Shown here piece by piece: positions 11,081 to 22,215 of a DNA stretch of 64,000 nt (its first letter is position 1; every line of letters starts with the position of its first letter). The translations under genes and the position numbers were made by a program. The stretch spans positions 44,262,001-44,326,000 of the forward strand of contig NC_134147.1 of NCBI RefSeq assembly GCF_033958435.1, written 5' to 3'. The stretch is from Carettochelys insculpta. Its lineage: Eukaryota; Chordata; Testudines; Carettochelyidae. The notes below the pieces were generated by a model. It searched no databases and was not told the origin of the DNA. It saw only the letters and a program-made list of their open reading frames with translations.

Positions 11081-12287
11081 ATACAGGCCTTCGACAGAAG
11101 GATGCTCATCCAGTAAGACTCTCAGATTTACATCCAATGACTCTACCCTCAAAATTCTCCTCTGAGGTATTGGAAATGTAGCTCCCTACTTGCTCAACAC
11201 AGCCCTGCAGAACCCAAGGAATAAGCAGCTCCACAGACTGGCTACCTTTTTCTAAAGTAACAAGTGGTTATGTATGATGCATCTTGGGTGCCTGACTGGT
11301 GACAGAGTAGGAGATTTTCAGATGGTGGTCACTCTGTTCTCTGGTGAAAATCAGGCCCCTTAAAAATCTCTGGGAACTTGAAAGTTAGTTACCCCTAAAC
11401 ATTAGTCATAGACTTGAAAGTCTTGGCCGCTAATTTTCCCCTATCTTTCCAAGCAGGCATGTACCAGTTTCACTGTGTTTCAGGCCCTGAGCATCTTCCA
11501 GATGTGCATAACTTGAGACCAGCATCTGCCACTTGCAGTTTGTTTTTTCTCACTCGATCTGCCTAAGGAGGAATTGTGTGGGTTTAATTTATGATTTACA
11601 ATTTTTGTCTACAAAGTGTCCTGCTTAGATGAGCTAAAGCGAGATTCTAGATATGCACCTGCAATGGAACACAACATGGGGAAGTTCTGGCAGTGGCTCT
11701 GAATTCTTAGAGGCGTTAGTTTTTCAGCCTTGGACTGGCTCCAAACTCAAGCTTTACTCACTTGGTATCACCGTGACAGAGCTGCCAGCTCAGCTGAACT
11801 CTACACCCTGGAGTTTTAGGTGATCTTTTACATACCTGAACCCAAGCACCTGGACGAAAACTGACCCCTTGTGTTCTGGCCAGGTAAGTTAGAAATATTG
11901 GCTTTGGCAAAGAACTTTACCAATAGGTGACATAAAAGAGGTGCAGACCTAGGTAAAGCACAGATCTGCCGGCAGTCCCCTTGATCTTGTCTCATCCCAC
12001 TTACGAGCCTCTGGTTTTGGGGTTCTTATGAGAGGCCAGGTCCCTCCTGCCTCCACTCCTCCACCTGGGTCTCCTGGCAATGTCTGCCCCATCTCCTCTT
12101 CTAGAAACCATGTCATCTTTAAAAAGCGGTTTCTCGCACTTTTTGCTGTGCCAGACACCTTGTGGGCTGATGGCATTAAGGGTAGCCCCCACTGATCCAC
12201 CAGGGTAGAGTTATTCAGTGTGGATGGGATGGTTCTTTGATGATCTGGGTTTGGTTTCCCAGTCATATCATCATGCAAAGACAGACA

Positions 12288-13880
12288 TGTAGGGTTGAAA
12301 GGCACCACAAGAGGTCCTCAAGTTCACCTCCCTGCACTAAGGCAGGACCAAGTAATCCTAGATCTTCCCAGACAGAATTTGTATAAAACCCTCCAACGAT
12401 AGAGATTCCATTACCTCCCTTGGAAGCCTCTTCCTCTGCTTAACGGCCTCTCTGGTCTTCTTCACCCAAGACTGAATCTGAGTAGCTTTTTTTTTTTTTT
12501 GTTCTCCCATAGACTCTTCAGTTTGTCTACATTTTTCTTACAGGTCCTGAGTCAGACATAGTTCTGCAGCTGAGACCTCTCCGTGCTGAATAGCACAAGA
12601 CAGTTTCTTCCTGTGTCTCACATACGACATGCCTGTTAATACACCCCAGAACTGTATCTGTCTTTTTACCAGCTTCCTCAAATTGTTGGCTCATGTTCAA
12701 CGTGTGACCCACTATAACTCCAGGTTCTTTACAGCAGTCCTACCACCTGGCCAGTTATTCCCCATTTTGTATATGTATGTTTGATGTTTCCTTCCTAAGT
12801 GAAGTATTTTGCACTCATCTTTGTTACATGTAATCCTGTTGGCTTCAGAACAATTATGCAATTTATCAGTTTATTTGTTCCAGTATCTTTCCAGGTATTG
12901 GAGTTTATTTGTTCCAGTATCTTTCCAGGCTGACTGACTTATCATTCTCCAGGTCCCTTGCCCCCTACCTTTCAAGATAGATACTATATCTATCCTTCTC
13001 TGTTCCTGGGACCTTCCCCAGGTTCCTGAAGTTCTCAAAGATAATCACTCACAGTTTTCATGTTGCTTTCACTAGTTCCGTAAGTGCTATAGCGTCAATT
13101 TCCTCAGGCTCTGCTGACTGGATGCGTTTAATTTATTTAACCTGTTCTTTTCCTACTGTTTCCCTTCCCTTGTTTTTAAAATTAATTGTTAATAGATATT
13201 AAGTAAGTCCCACAATTAACTCCTTTAGAGAAGACCAAAACTAAGTAGGCATTACACACTCTCAACCATCATGATGTGACCATTATTAGCTCTCCTTCCC
13301 AGCTAAGTGGAGGACCTATACTTTACATTCTTGGCCCTATTGTTCAAATAGGATCTCCTTATTCACTTTTATGTCTCTTGCTAAGTACACCTTGTTTCGT
13401 GCTTTAGCCTTTCTGATTTTGTCCCTACATACTTGTGCCATCTTCGTCCTCCTCCTTATCAATTTGTCTTTATTTCCACTTTTTGCAGGCTTCCTTCTTG
13501 ATTTTCAGGGCATTAAAGAGCTCCTGATGGAACCACATTGACCTCTTACTTTTCTTCCTCTCTTCCCTTTGCATCAGGCTTGCTTGCTGTTCTGCTTTTA
13601 ATATTGTCTTTGGGAAACTGCCAGCCCTCCCGGGCTCTTTTTTTCCCTTAGATTTCCTTTCTGTGTGACATTACTACCATTTCTGTTACAGTTTGCTTTG
13701 TTTTGGTCCATTCTCCTCTTTCTGCTGCTTTCACTTCTTCCTTTCTTTAAAATCATGCAATCGTAGATCACTTTCACCCAAACTGCCTTTCAGCCTCCAG
13801 ATTCACACCTAGTTCATCCCTGTTAGTCAGAATCTCATCCAAAATGGCTGTCTCCTAATTTCCTCCTAAGTTGCGCAGCC
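12288..13880 (-). mobile_element. Long CR1 LINE fragment, minus strand
   Basis: Starting with AGGGTTGAAAGGCACCAC and TCCTCAAGTTCACC near 12300, a degraded CR1 3' end on the minus strand, the text runs back through CAATGATAGAGATTCC-like sequence, GACTGAATCTGAGTAGC, GTTACATGTAATCC near 12822, and then more upstream CR1 text (GAGCTCCTGATGGAACCAC near 13520, CTGCCAGCCCTCCCGGGCTC near 13618, AAAATCATGCAATCGTAGATC near 13750, TCAGAATCTCATCCAAAATG near 13830). Many indels; no usable frame. A 34-bp tandem duplication lies at 12868-12929. The assignment rests on recognised CR1 antisense text. The upstream half (13000-13880) is less certain than the 3' half. Confidence 0.65.
12868..12929. repeat. Local tandem duplication
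   Basis: AGTTTATTTGTTCCAGTATC, continuing for a total of 28 identical bases, occurs at 12868-12895 and again at 12902-12929 with a 34-bp period. It is a small duplication inside the CR1 fragment, probably from replication slippage. Confidence 0.95.
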
Positions 13881-14270
13881 ATGTTGCTTCCCAATATGCC
13901 CAAGAAGGGACTTGGGGTGGCAGAAGGGAAGAATGCCCCTCTCAAGCCCTGAAATTGTCTCAGTCAGAAAACCATCATCCAGCATAGTCTGTCAAGCTCT
14001 CACGTGGAATCCACATGGAAAACATAGAAGAGCAAGACCTTGGACAACGTGGAGAGCATCTACTGAGGTTGAAGGACAGCAACTGGGGTACTCCTGTAGT
14101 CAGCTAGAAGTTTTGTCCCAAGACTGAGTGAAGTGGAGGACACTTGGAGACGACCTATGCTCCACCTGGAGGTACAAGGGTCTAAGTAAGTAAGTCGGAG
14201 CCATGGGCCATGTGAGTAATCATCCTATTAGATATCACCTAGATAGCAATATTGCAATATTGGTCCAGAC
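13881..14270. other. Unique DNA, nothing recognised
   Basis: An open frame of 71 codons starts at 13912, but it has no recognisable homology, splice signals or codon pattern. Confidence 0.4.
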
Positions 14271-14443
14271 CAGCGTTCCCCGTAAGCAAACACCCAGGAA
14301 AAATTCAGGTGCCACCAGCTGATTAGCAGAGCACCCACAGCTGGCAGCATGTGTTTCTATTGGTGGTGCACCTCTGCATGTGCCTTGGTGCACAGAACAA
14401 CATTTATTCCACACATGGATGGAAAAAGTTTGAGGGAACATTG
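14271..14443 (-). mobile_element. hAT-like MITE (CAGTGTTCCCT family), copy 2
   Basis: It starts CAGCGTTCCCCGTAAGC and ends GAGGGAACATTG, inverted repeats of each other. Inside are TGGTGGTGCACC, TTATTCCACACATGGATGG and AAAAAGTTTGAGGGAAC, the family words in inverse order relative to the copies at 7292 and 34292. Flanks GTCCAGAC and GTCCCGCT agree at five of eight positions, compatible with a decayed 8-bp hAT duplication. Confidence 0.78.
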
Positions 14444-17400
14444 GTCCCGCTGGGCTCTGAATGCCTCTCACCTTGGTACAGAGCAGGCTGTGAGAAAGGT
14501 ATGGGACTGAAAAGAGCAAGAGTCAATTTGTATAGGAGCCCAAGTGCATCGTGGAAGATTAACTGAAATGCTGACCCTAAGAGACTGAGCCACCTCTGAT
14601 CAGTCAGCTCCACAGAACAGGAATGATGCAGAGCTGATCCTCAGAGGGGAGCTGACCCACATTAACATGTTCCCTGTCAGGCTTCCCAGTCCATAAAATA
14701 GATCATTTCATGGCTTCATAAAAGCTGTGCACGAAGAATAACACAAAGCATGGAGCAAAATTGGATTAGTAAAAAATGTCGATTTGGTGACACAAAAATG
14801 TTTTGCAAGTTCATGTTGGTTTTTCTGATTTGTTTGTTGTGAGGAACTAAAAAGAAACTCTTGATTGTTCTCATTCAAAATGACTTTTCATTTGGACAAT
14901 TCAAAAACATTTGAAAAATGGTCAATATTGATTAAATGTTTCATTTGACCTGAAGCCATATTTTTTTTCAGAATTGCCTGTGAACTGAGCCAGCTGATGT
15001 TCACACAGCTCTGTGCAGTCTATTTTGATTGCTGAGCTGTGCTATTAACATCATCGTTGATCTCTGTTCAGATGAGCCATGAAAAGTCCATCTCACCAAC
15101 CTGAGCACATCATCTAGTCTGTCAGCTCTGCCTCACCCAGTCCAGCCTTGAGAAAATGTGCAACTTTTGGTATAGAAATGGTTTGAACAACAATAAAAAA
15201 GCGTTGTTCTTCATCAGCTGCAACTCACAAAGCAACAATGTGTTGTGCCATTTAACCCTAAGGATCTAAATCCGAGAGGCTTGTTGTATTGCAGTACTGG
15301 AATCAACGTCCTTGGAGCCCTGCGTATTCAGAAGCACGCTAAGCTTAAACTTAACAGAGAAGACAACCACACTTCTGTGCTGAAATCTGCAGCAAATTAC
15401 AAAGCTGCATCTGGAAGAGGTTCAGACAGAAAATAAGGTCTTCTCCCTGAAACTGAATAACATAGTACAGATTGTGATACTCACTTAAGCCCGTATTGAC
15501 AAATGACCTGAACCAACGCCTACATTTTCCAGAAGTGTTTGTTTCATGCCTTCTCATGCTTTTGTCTTTTTGTATATTTTTAGGTTGCTGTCTAAGGTCA
15601 GTTTCCTGGAGGATTCAGTGTGGATGTGTCACAGAAGTGAGGATCTCTTAGTGTACATCCTGCGTGCCCTCTCCACCTTTTCTAACTGATGAGAGGAGGT
15701 GAAGGTCTTCTGCTTTCTTTCTGGCTGCTGAGAGGGGGTCAGGGACAACTGGGGATGGGCAGGAGAAGGGCACCAGAGTACTGGGGTGGAAGGCTGGAAC
15801 TAAAAGGGGTTGGAGTTAGAAAGGGTTGAGAGAGAAAAGTAGCCTGGCTGCCCTGTCCTGTGGTGAAGGAAGAGCCAAGCAGGCTTCATTTTGTTTCAGT
15901 GGATTTCCTAGAATTAAGAGTGGTGGGAGCACCTAGATACAAAGGTGAGATACACGGACAAGGACTTTCCCCTCTTTATTTTTATTTTTCTGTTGCAGGC
16001 AAGAGCTTTGTCTACTTTCTGGAAATGCCAATTCTATCAATATTTCACAGCCTGCTGGGGAAACAAAGCAACTCATTAATAGTGTAGCAAAGCAACCAGG
16101 TACCTCCACGGTCCAGCTATCATGCAGGGCCCCTTTCTGATTTTTTTTCACATATGGCACTTTCTTGTCCCAATACCGTGCTGAGATCCAAATACCCAGT
16201 TCTAACCCTAAACTCTGTCACCTTCAGTGCAATAAATGAAGGAAGTCAAATGAGAAAGCATTCTTACTCTTTAAAATACGTGAAAATTCACAGTCCCTGG
16301 CCTTAAATTGGATTAGACTAGTTCTGCTGGACCTCCTCATGAGCCTAGGCTTCTGAAATGCTGCATAGACTCAGGGTCAAATCCCTTCTGAGGGTACTCA
16401 GTGTTTAATGTACAAGTTATCAGGATCAAAGTGGTATGTGAAGTCATTGTTGAAAGTCCCTCTCCCAGGAAAGTCTGGGATGCAACTACTTTATGAGCTG
16501 TGAGGACTTTTGAGATCTCAGGAAGCTAAGTCTTCACCCCTGACGCAGAAGACTGTCTCCTGGAAAAGAAGAGACAGTTTATCTTGATAAATAACTGGGA
16601 CACAACACAAAGGCCATAGGCTGGCTACGTACCTACAAGTGTCTGCAGTCAAAAAGAGTTAAGGCTAAATTCTGAGTGGGTCTGTCTGTAACCTGATTAT
16701 GCGCTGCTGATAAAGTCACAATCAAAGAACTAAAACTCTTTTGAAGTTCAAAGGAACTCTGTGTTCATGCAGATATGTATAATGGATCTGATTATGGCAA
16801 ATGGTCGGAAGGTGTCTCATAATGGCAAATATAACTTGAGTAATGCACAACGGGTCAAAGTCTAGGAATGGCAGGCCTTAATGCTCCTTCAGAGTGCCTT
16901 GGGTTGGAAACATAGATAATTGGCTCACTCAAGACAATTTCCCCTCCACGGATCAGAGACTTTCTAAAACTGATCTCAACTGGAGTGAGACGGACCCTGT
17001 CCTAGGAATAAGACAAATGCTTTGTGTGATGATACCATACAGATTTCTAGTGAGGCAGAAAAACAATTTTTCTTTATACATTTGGCCCAGGCCAGAAGGA
17101 GACCTACTCTGTATTTTCACTAAGCTGCACATTGCATGGCTTTAACTTTGTTCTAGTAGACTTAAATAGGAGCATTTGTGAGTTTTCGCTGACTGATTGG
17201 CTGTCCTTTGAAGGCACACTCTGCCCACGAGCATAACCCTGTCTGTCTCTTGGGAGGAGCAGACAGAGGGAGTTCTTTTCATAAACCACGGAGTTCAAGC
17301 AGTCCTGGCCTTAAGGTGAAGGCAAGGCTGGTGATTGCATGCTGAGATCAGCATGGACAAGGCATGGGGGAGTGGATGAGTGTCTGCAATAACTATACAA

Positions 17401-18294
17401 GAACCTAAAACAGGCTGATACTGAAAGGCCTCAAGACAAGGAATTATGGTTCTGAGAACGATTCTTGAAGCCCAAATTATGGCTAGGGTGCACCACAGTG
17501 ATGAGATCTTTCGAGGAATCTATCTGTGGAAGATACCTCCTGGGGGAGAGCTGTGATGTAGCTATAGGGCACGGGGGAGCAACGGAGAGGAAATCTGCAG
17601 GGGGAGGAGATTGGCTTGTGCTTCATGGTTTTGACCAGAGGGACCCAAACCAGATCTGAACTGCTGCAATGATAGCCACCCAAGGGAGAGAGTCTCTGGG
17701 TGGGATGGTTGTATGGCCAAGAGATACCAATAGACTTGTACTGTGGGAGTGGGGCACAAGCATCATCTTTCCAAAGCAGCTTTCCAGCCTGCTGACAGCT
17801 GACCCCAGGGCCTAGTGAAATCAATTATGCTTCCGAAGGCGTAACACTTCCAGGGACTACCACAGCCCCTCCTCAGCCCAGCCTGGCCGTCGAGCAGACA
17901 TCTCACCCCTAGCGTAGCACCTCATTTTCTCTTCCTTTTCCCTCCCTTGCACGCCAGGGTTCCAAATCACAGCCAGAAAAGTCGCTGCCCAGAAACCTTC
18001 ATGCTGAATGTTTGGTGGTGGTTGTTCCTCTCTTGGATGTGCTTGATGGCGTTTGAACAACTGGAAGGAGAGGGAGGAACTAATAATCTCCCAAGTTATG
18101 AAATTCTGGTTTTGGAATGATTCAGCCAAATCATTCCAAAGTAAATATCTGGGGGAGGGGTCATACAAATGACAGGGCATATTGGATCCAGCCTTGTGCC
18201 CAGTCTAAACAGGGGACTTATCTAGTCCCCATCACTGCACTATTACAGTACACTATTATCTAGTCCCCATCAAAATCACTATACACTCACAGTC
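14444..18294. other. Unique DNA, no gene supported
   Basis: Read on both strands without finding an exon, RNA gene or well-bounded repeat. Around 14760-15000 a run of AAAATG/CATTTT words (for example CAAAATGACTTTTCATTTGG) hints at a degraded AT-rich hairpin element. Short open frames are isolated and lack homology I recognise. Confidence 0.45.
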
Positions 18295-18470
18295 CCTAAC
18301 ACATTTAGCTTCACAACACCCCGTGAGGCAGGACAAACCCTTTTTTACAGATGGGAAAACTGAAGCACACAGAGGCTAAGTGACCTGCCAAAGGTCAGAC
18401 AAGAAGCCTGTGGTGAAGCAAGGAAATGAATCCAAGTCTCTGGCTAGATCCCTAACCACTGGAACATCCT
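18295..18470 (-). mobile_element. MIR SINE fragment
   Basis: TTTTTTACAGATGGGAAAAC, TGAAGCACACAGAGGCTAAG and TGACCTGCCAAAGGTCAGAC reproduce the minus strand of the MIR core, an ancient amniote-wide CORE-SINE. The A/B-box head lies toward 18470 and the 3' part toward 18295. Confidence 0.85.
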
Positions 18471-20994
18471 TCCTCTCAACATCAAGTTACAGAAGAGGCA
18501 CAATCTTGATAGCTGACTGGCCTTTAGCTACAATTTTTATATACGTGTATTTAACTGAGCATGGTATCATAATGCATATAAAGAAAGGAGACAAGTTAAC
18601 GTTACACAAGCAGCCTCAGGCATTTCTTAGCATTTGAGTGCTTGACTTGGCAACCTTGATGTTCTTTCACCAAAGAATCACAGTACTTTTAACATTTTTT
18701 TACATAATAGTTGTGCTGATTTCAGCAGTTTATTTTGATAAGACCGGGAACCCTCTCTTTTGATTAACAAAATTGCAAAGAACAGAGATGATATTGCAAA
18801 ATGTAAGTCACGCAGTCTGCCAAAATGAACACACTGCTTCAGTCAGACAGGCTTCCAGTGCTGAAAGATTTTGAGTTGAACTGACCGATGCAAATACTTT
18901 TTTCAATATTCATGTTATAATGGTTTAATTCTTTAATTTTCACCTGACTGCATTTTTTTTTTAAATTTCTGGAAGTAAACCTTGCAGGATTCAAAAGGAG
19001 AAGAAAATTGTCAGATTTTGTGTCAATGACAGGCACAGAACAAACACACCAGATGCTAGGGGCATGTAATTGCTTCTAAAAACATGGATACAGAAAGCAA
19101 CAGGAAAAAGTGCGGGCATAGGCATGTTGAGATATCAAAACATGGTTCAGATTAGTGAGACTAGCTATTGGTTAAATCCTAAACACGTGCACAATTTGAT
19201 AGGGTCTGCAAGTCACTCACACAGCCGCTAAGCGCACACTGTCACACACAGAGGTAACAGAAGAATTTGATAGAAGAGAAGCAGCCCTGAAAATGTTTGA
19301 AACCTTGGGCAAACCTGGATTTATGGCGCTTTCCATGAGCCACACACAACTTCACTGGAGCCTCTGGGACCTGTTTGCATATACGTTGGTGTAAAACTGG
19401 CCTTATAACTGTAGGATTTCACATAGAGGGCCACTGAAGCCCTCAGGGTAGATTTTCTCAAGGCATGGAGAAGAGTCAGGCATCCAACTTGTAGGGATTT
19501 TTCTCCAATGAGAATTGGGTAACTAATAATTCTTTACCTGGGAAAATCTCCCCCAGTAGCAAACTCCACTGGGATCTGGACTTGACACATTTCTTTTCCT
19601 ACCCTCCAGCTGGTACGCAAATTACACACCACTTCCTGAGGCCTTTATCAACCATGTTGTGTATTCCAGCCAGCAGGAGGTACTGTAGGAAGCTGTGTGC
19701 ATTGGGTTAAAAAAGCACGGAGGTTAAAATGTTTGATCTGCTTGCAGGAGCTGAAGTGCAGAGCTGCAGAAAACCACTCTTCAGAATGGTTTGTTTGCCA
19801 AATGCTGACAGATGACTGTCCCTTTCCTCAACAACTAAACTCTTGTTTAGCTTTATTTCAAATGTTTACATTTCTGCTGCGATTGCAATAAAAGACCTTT
19901 TCTTGGAGCAGCAGCAGCTAACCATCCAAGCACAAGAAAGGCCTCTGTAAAACTGTCCTCTAATCTGGGCTTGTAAAACTCTTTTTGAGAGAGGACACCC
20001 TAGCCATCCTGAGCTCTGCTTTTGGAAGGAAGTTAAACAGACAGCATTCTAAGTTATTTACTTTTTGGTTGGCCCATCAGAATGAACAAGCTGATTGATA
20101 GCAAAACCAAAAGGGTTGAAATTAATGTCCTGGATTTTCTTAAGAAAATTGAAGATAGATCTTAAATGTCTTGAGACTGATTGTAAAGCAAATGTGTTGG
20201 TAACAGCTTCCAGTCACTGCAAGTGAGAACTGGTGATCGTTGGTTCCCTGTTCCATACAGGGCTACTTGCTGTAATAGGAAACTGTTATTAATTCATTGA
20301 CACAGTAAGTCTGCTGTGAGGGCTTGGACGACATACTGTGTTACCAGGCGCAGAGCTTCCTCTCTCTCTTTCTAGGTGCCTTTTCATCCTTCCCTCATCC
20401 AGTTTCATTGTGGTCAGGTGGCCTGACCATCTTCCCCTCCCAAACTACCAGTGAAGACCGTAACACCTGGTTTACTGGGTCACGTCCATTTTTTTAAACC
20501 TCTGGGGGATCTGTGCAACCTAGGGCCCAGCGTTTCCAGTGGATCTCTCTCATCTGTGTGGGTATTACAGGCTCCACGCTTGTCCCTTCTGTAAGAAAGC
20601 CAAGGTTTGAAACAACTGCTGACTCATGTCTATTCCCTTTCCTTTTCCATCCACCCTTCTGTGGCATGAGACCATCTGGCTCTGTGGTAAGATAGTTCTG
20701 ACCTACAATCAGGGAGGGGACAAGGAAGGGTTGTTCTTTTATTTAGCTGGGCCCCCGGTTTGTCTCCTTTATTATCCACAGCACTGACACCTCCTTGCTG
20801 AGACCGGGATGCCATTTGCAGCTGCTCACTGCACAAGCATGAAGTAACTACCTGGGGCTGCAAGACGCAAGACCTAAGGACCAGTTTAGAGCAGCCTCAG
20901 AGTTATTTATACCATGAGGAGATACCCCCAGGTGGGTGAAATTCTCCACATTGAGGGCAGTGCAGCATTGCTACATGGGAGTGGAGGGTTTAGG
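18471..20994. other. Unique DNA, possible conserved stretches
   Basis: No exon is visible. 18640-18830 and 19880-20200 have long low-repeat AT-rich text of the kind often seen in conserved non-coding elements, but nothing in the sequence alone proves constraint. Confidence 0.35.
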
Positions 20995-21309
20995 CTGGGG
21001 TGGGGAACCTATGGCCCATTGGCCGGATCCAGCCCTCATCTTACTTTGATTCAGTCCACAGTGAGGCTTGAGGCTTCCCTCCACAGCATCATGCTCCAGC
21101 CCCGTGACAAATCTCCATGCCTCAGCACCTTCACAAGCTGCAGGGCTGGAGCATGAGCGCTGGCCCACCCTGCCACTGGGGGAAGCCCTGAACCTCAGTG
21201 TCCCCCCACCAAGGAGGCTGGAGCACGAGTGGAGCCTTGGTACTCTGAGATAAGTGTGCACATTTGACTGAGGAGAGTGTGGCCCTGACTGAAGGGTTCC
21301 CCCTCCCTG
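20995..21309. mobile_element. hAT/Charlie-like non-autonomous element
   Basis: It begins CTGGGGTGGGGAACCTATGG and ends GAAGGGTTCCCCCTCCCTG; the reverse complement of the end, CAGGGAGGGGGAACCCTTC, mirrors the start, as in 'CAGGGGT...GGCAACC' Charlie-type termini. Flanks GGTTTAGG and GTTTTGGC agree at five of eight positions. The interior is GC-richer than the flanks and encodes nothing recognisable. Confidence 0.65.
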
Positions 21310-21732
21310 GTTTTGGCGAATGTCTCTGGGATATGGCTACATTACAAGCACTGCAGGAAAGCAGCTGCTGACACTGGCTCGTGCGACAGAACAGGTCCTC
21401 GTGTTCCTGCACTACCCTCCCCCGCTTTGAGAAGCAGGGGTTAGGCTGACTGAAGACTTCTTCCACCAAACTAGCAGTGCCTGTACAGGGCTTAGGCCAG
21501 CTTAACTACGCCTCTCCAGGGTGTGGATTTTTCCTTCTTCTGAGTGACTCATCTGAGTCCACCTCTGTTTTAGGTGAATTCTGAGCCTTGCTGACAACAG
21601 ATGTGGAACCGGAGATGGAATTTGATTAACAGCCACCTGAGGATGGTACCTTTTGCATCTCACCACCAAGCCCACTTGCTCAGTTTCATTTAGGCCCAGA
21701 TTGCACGGCCCTTCCTCAAGCTGGGCAGCTCC
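21310..21732. other. Unique DNA between two GC-rich repeats
   Basis: No gene seen. An open frame on the minus strand across 21502-22023 (173 codons) overlaps repeat sequence and shows no recognisable domain. Confidence 0.4.
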
Positions 21733-21963
21733 TCCAGCCAGCGAAGCTCCCAGGAAGTGGCCGCCAGGTACCTGCAGCCCCTGGGCACATGGACAGCCTA
21801 AGATACTGCAGGCACTGCCCTCACGTTCACTGGCACTGCCCCCACAGCTCCCATTGGTCACGGTTCCCGGGCAATGGGAACTGCAGAGCTGGCATTCAGG
21901 ACAGGGGCAGTGCATGGGGCCTCCCTGTGCCTCAGAGCTGCGGGGAGCTGGCAGCCAGTTCTG
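21733..21963. mobile_element. GC-rich hAT-like repeat core
   Basis: Contains the words CCCATTGGTCACGGTTCCC and GGGCAATGGGAACTGCAG, the signature inverted pair (CCAATGGGA/TCCCATTGG) found inside a common GC-rich Charlie-type MITE of turtles and crocodilians. Termini were not located. Confidence 0.45.
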
Positions 21964-22021
21964 AGACTTGTGCAGAGCAAGGGCGAGTAAGGAACCCACC
22001 TTAGCCCTGGGCCTCTGCTGC

Positions 22022-22130
22022 AACAGTGACCAGACTTTTAATAGCCCCGTTAGCAGTGCTGGCTGGAGGCACCGGGGTCCCTTTTAGACCAGGTATTTTG
22101 GTTGAAAACCAGACTCCTGACAACCCTCTA
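22022..22130. mobile_element. Short repeat with GTGACCAG / ACAACCCT ends
   Basis: The segment runs from CAGTGACCAGACTTTTAATA to GACTCCTGACAACCCTC and contains GTTAGCAGTGCTGGCTGGAG and TTTGGTTGAAAACCAGACTC. This resembles a short dispersed reptile repeat of the 'GTCCGGTTTTCGACC' type. Identification is from memory and not secure. Confidence 0.4.
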
Positions 22131-22134
22131 CCTC

Positions 22135-22215
22135 CTAAGTATGCTGGGTCCTCTCTCAGTGTTGGGGGTGGACTAGATGACCCACCAAGGGCCCTTCCAA
22201 CCATAAGAGTCTATC
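22135..22215 (+). mobile_element. CR1 3' end fragment
   Basis: TGGACTAGATGACCCACCAA, GGGCCCTTCCAACCATAAG and AGTCTATCACTGATAGG correspond to the terminal 60-80 bases of CR1, including the pre-tail microsatellite region. Confidence 0.7.

Larger units (their letters stand above)
9116..12287. other. Unique DNA, no gene supported
   Basis: No recognisable exon. The 9170-9480 part is less AT-rich and carries the promoter-type word described separately, plus a T18 run at 9498-9515. The segment 10985-11080 resembles a CR1 scrap. The remainder is unremarkable AT-rich sequence. Confidence 0.45.

Noticed and set aside
21502..22023. 173-codon open frame on the minus strand
   Set aside because: Overlaps a hAT-like GC-rich repeat core; the composition explains the lack of stops.
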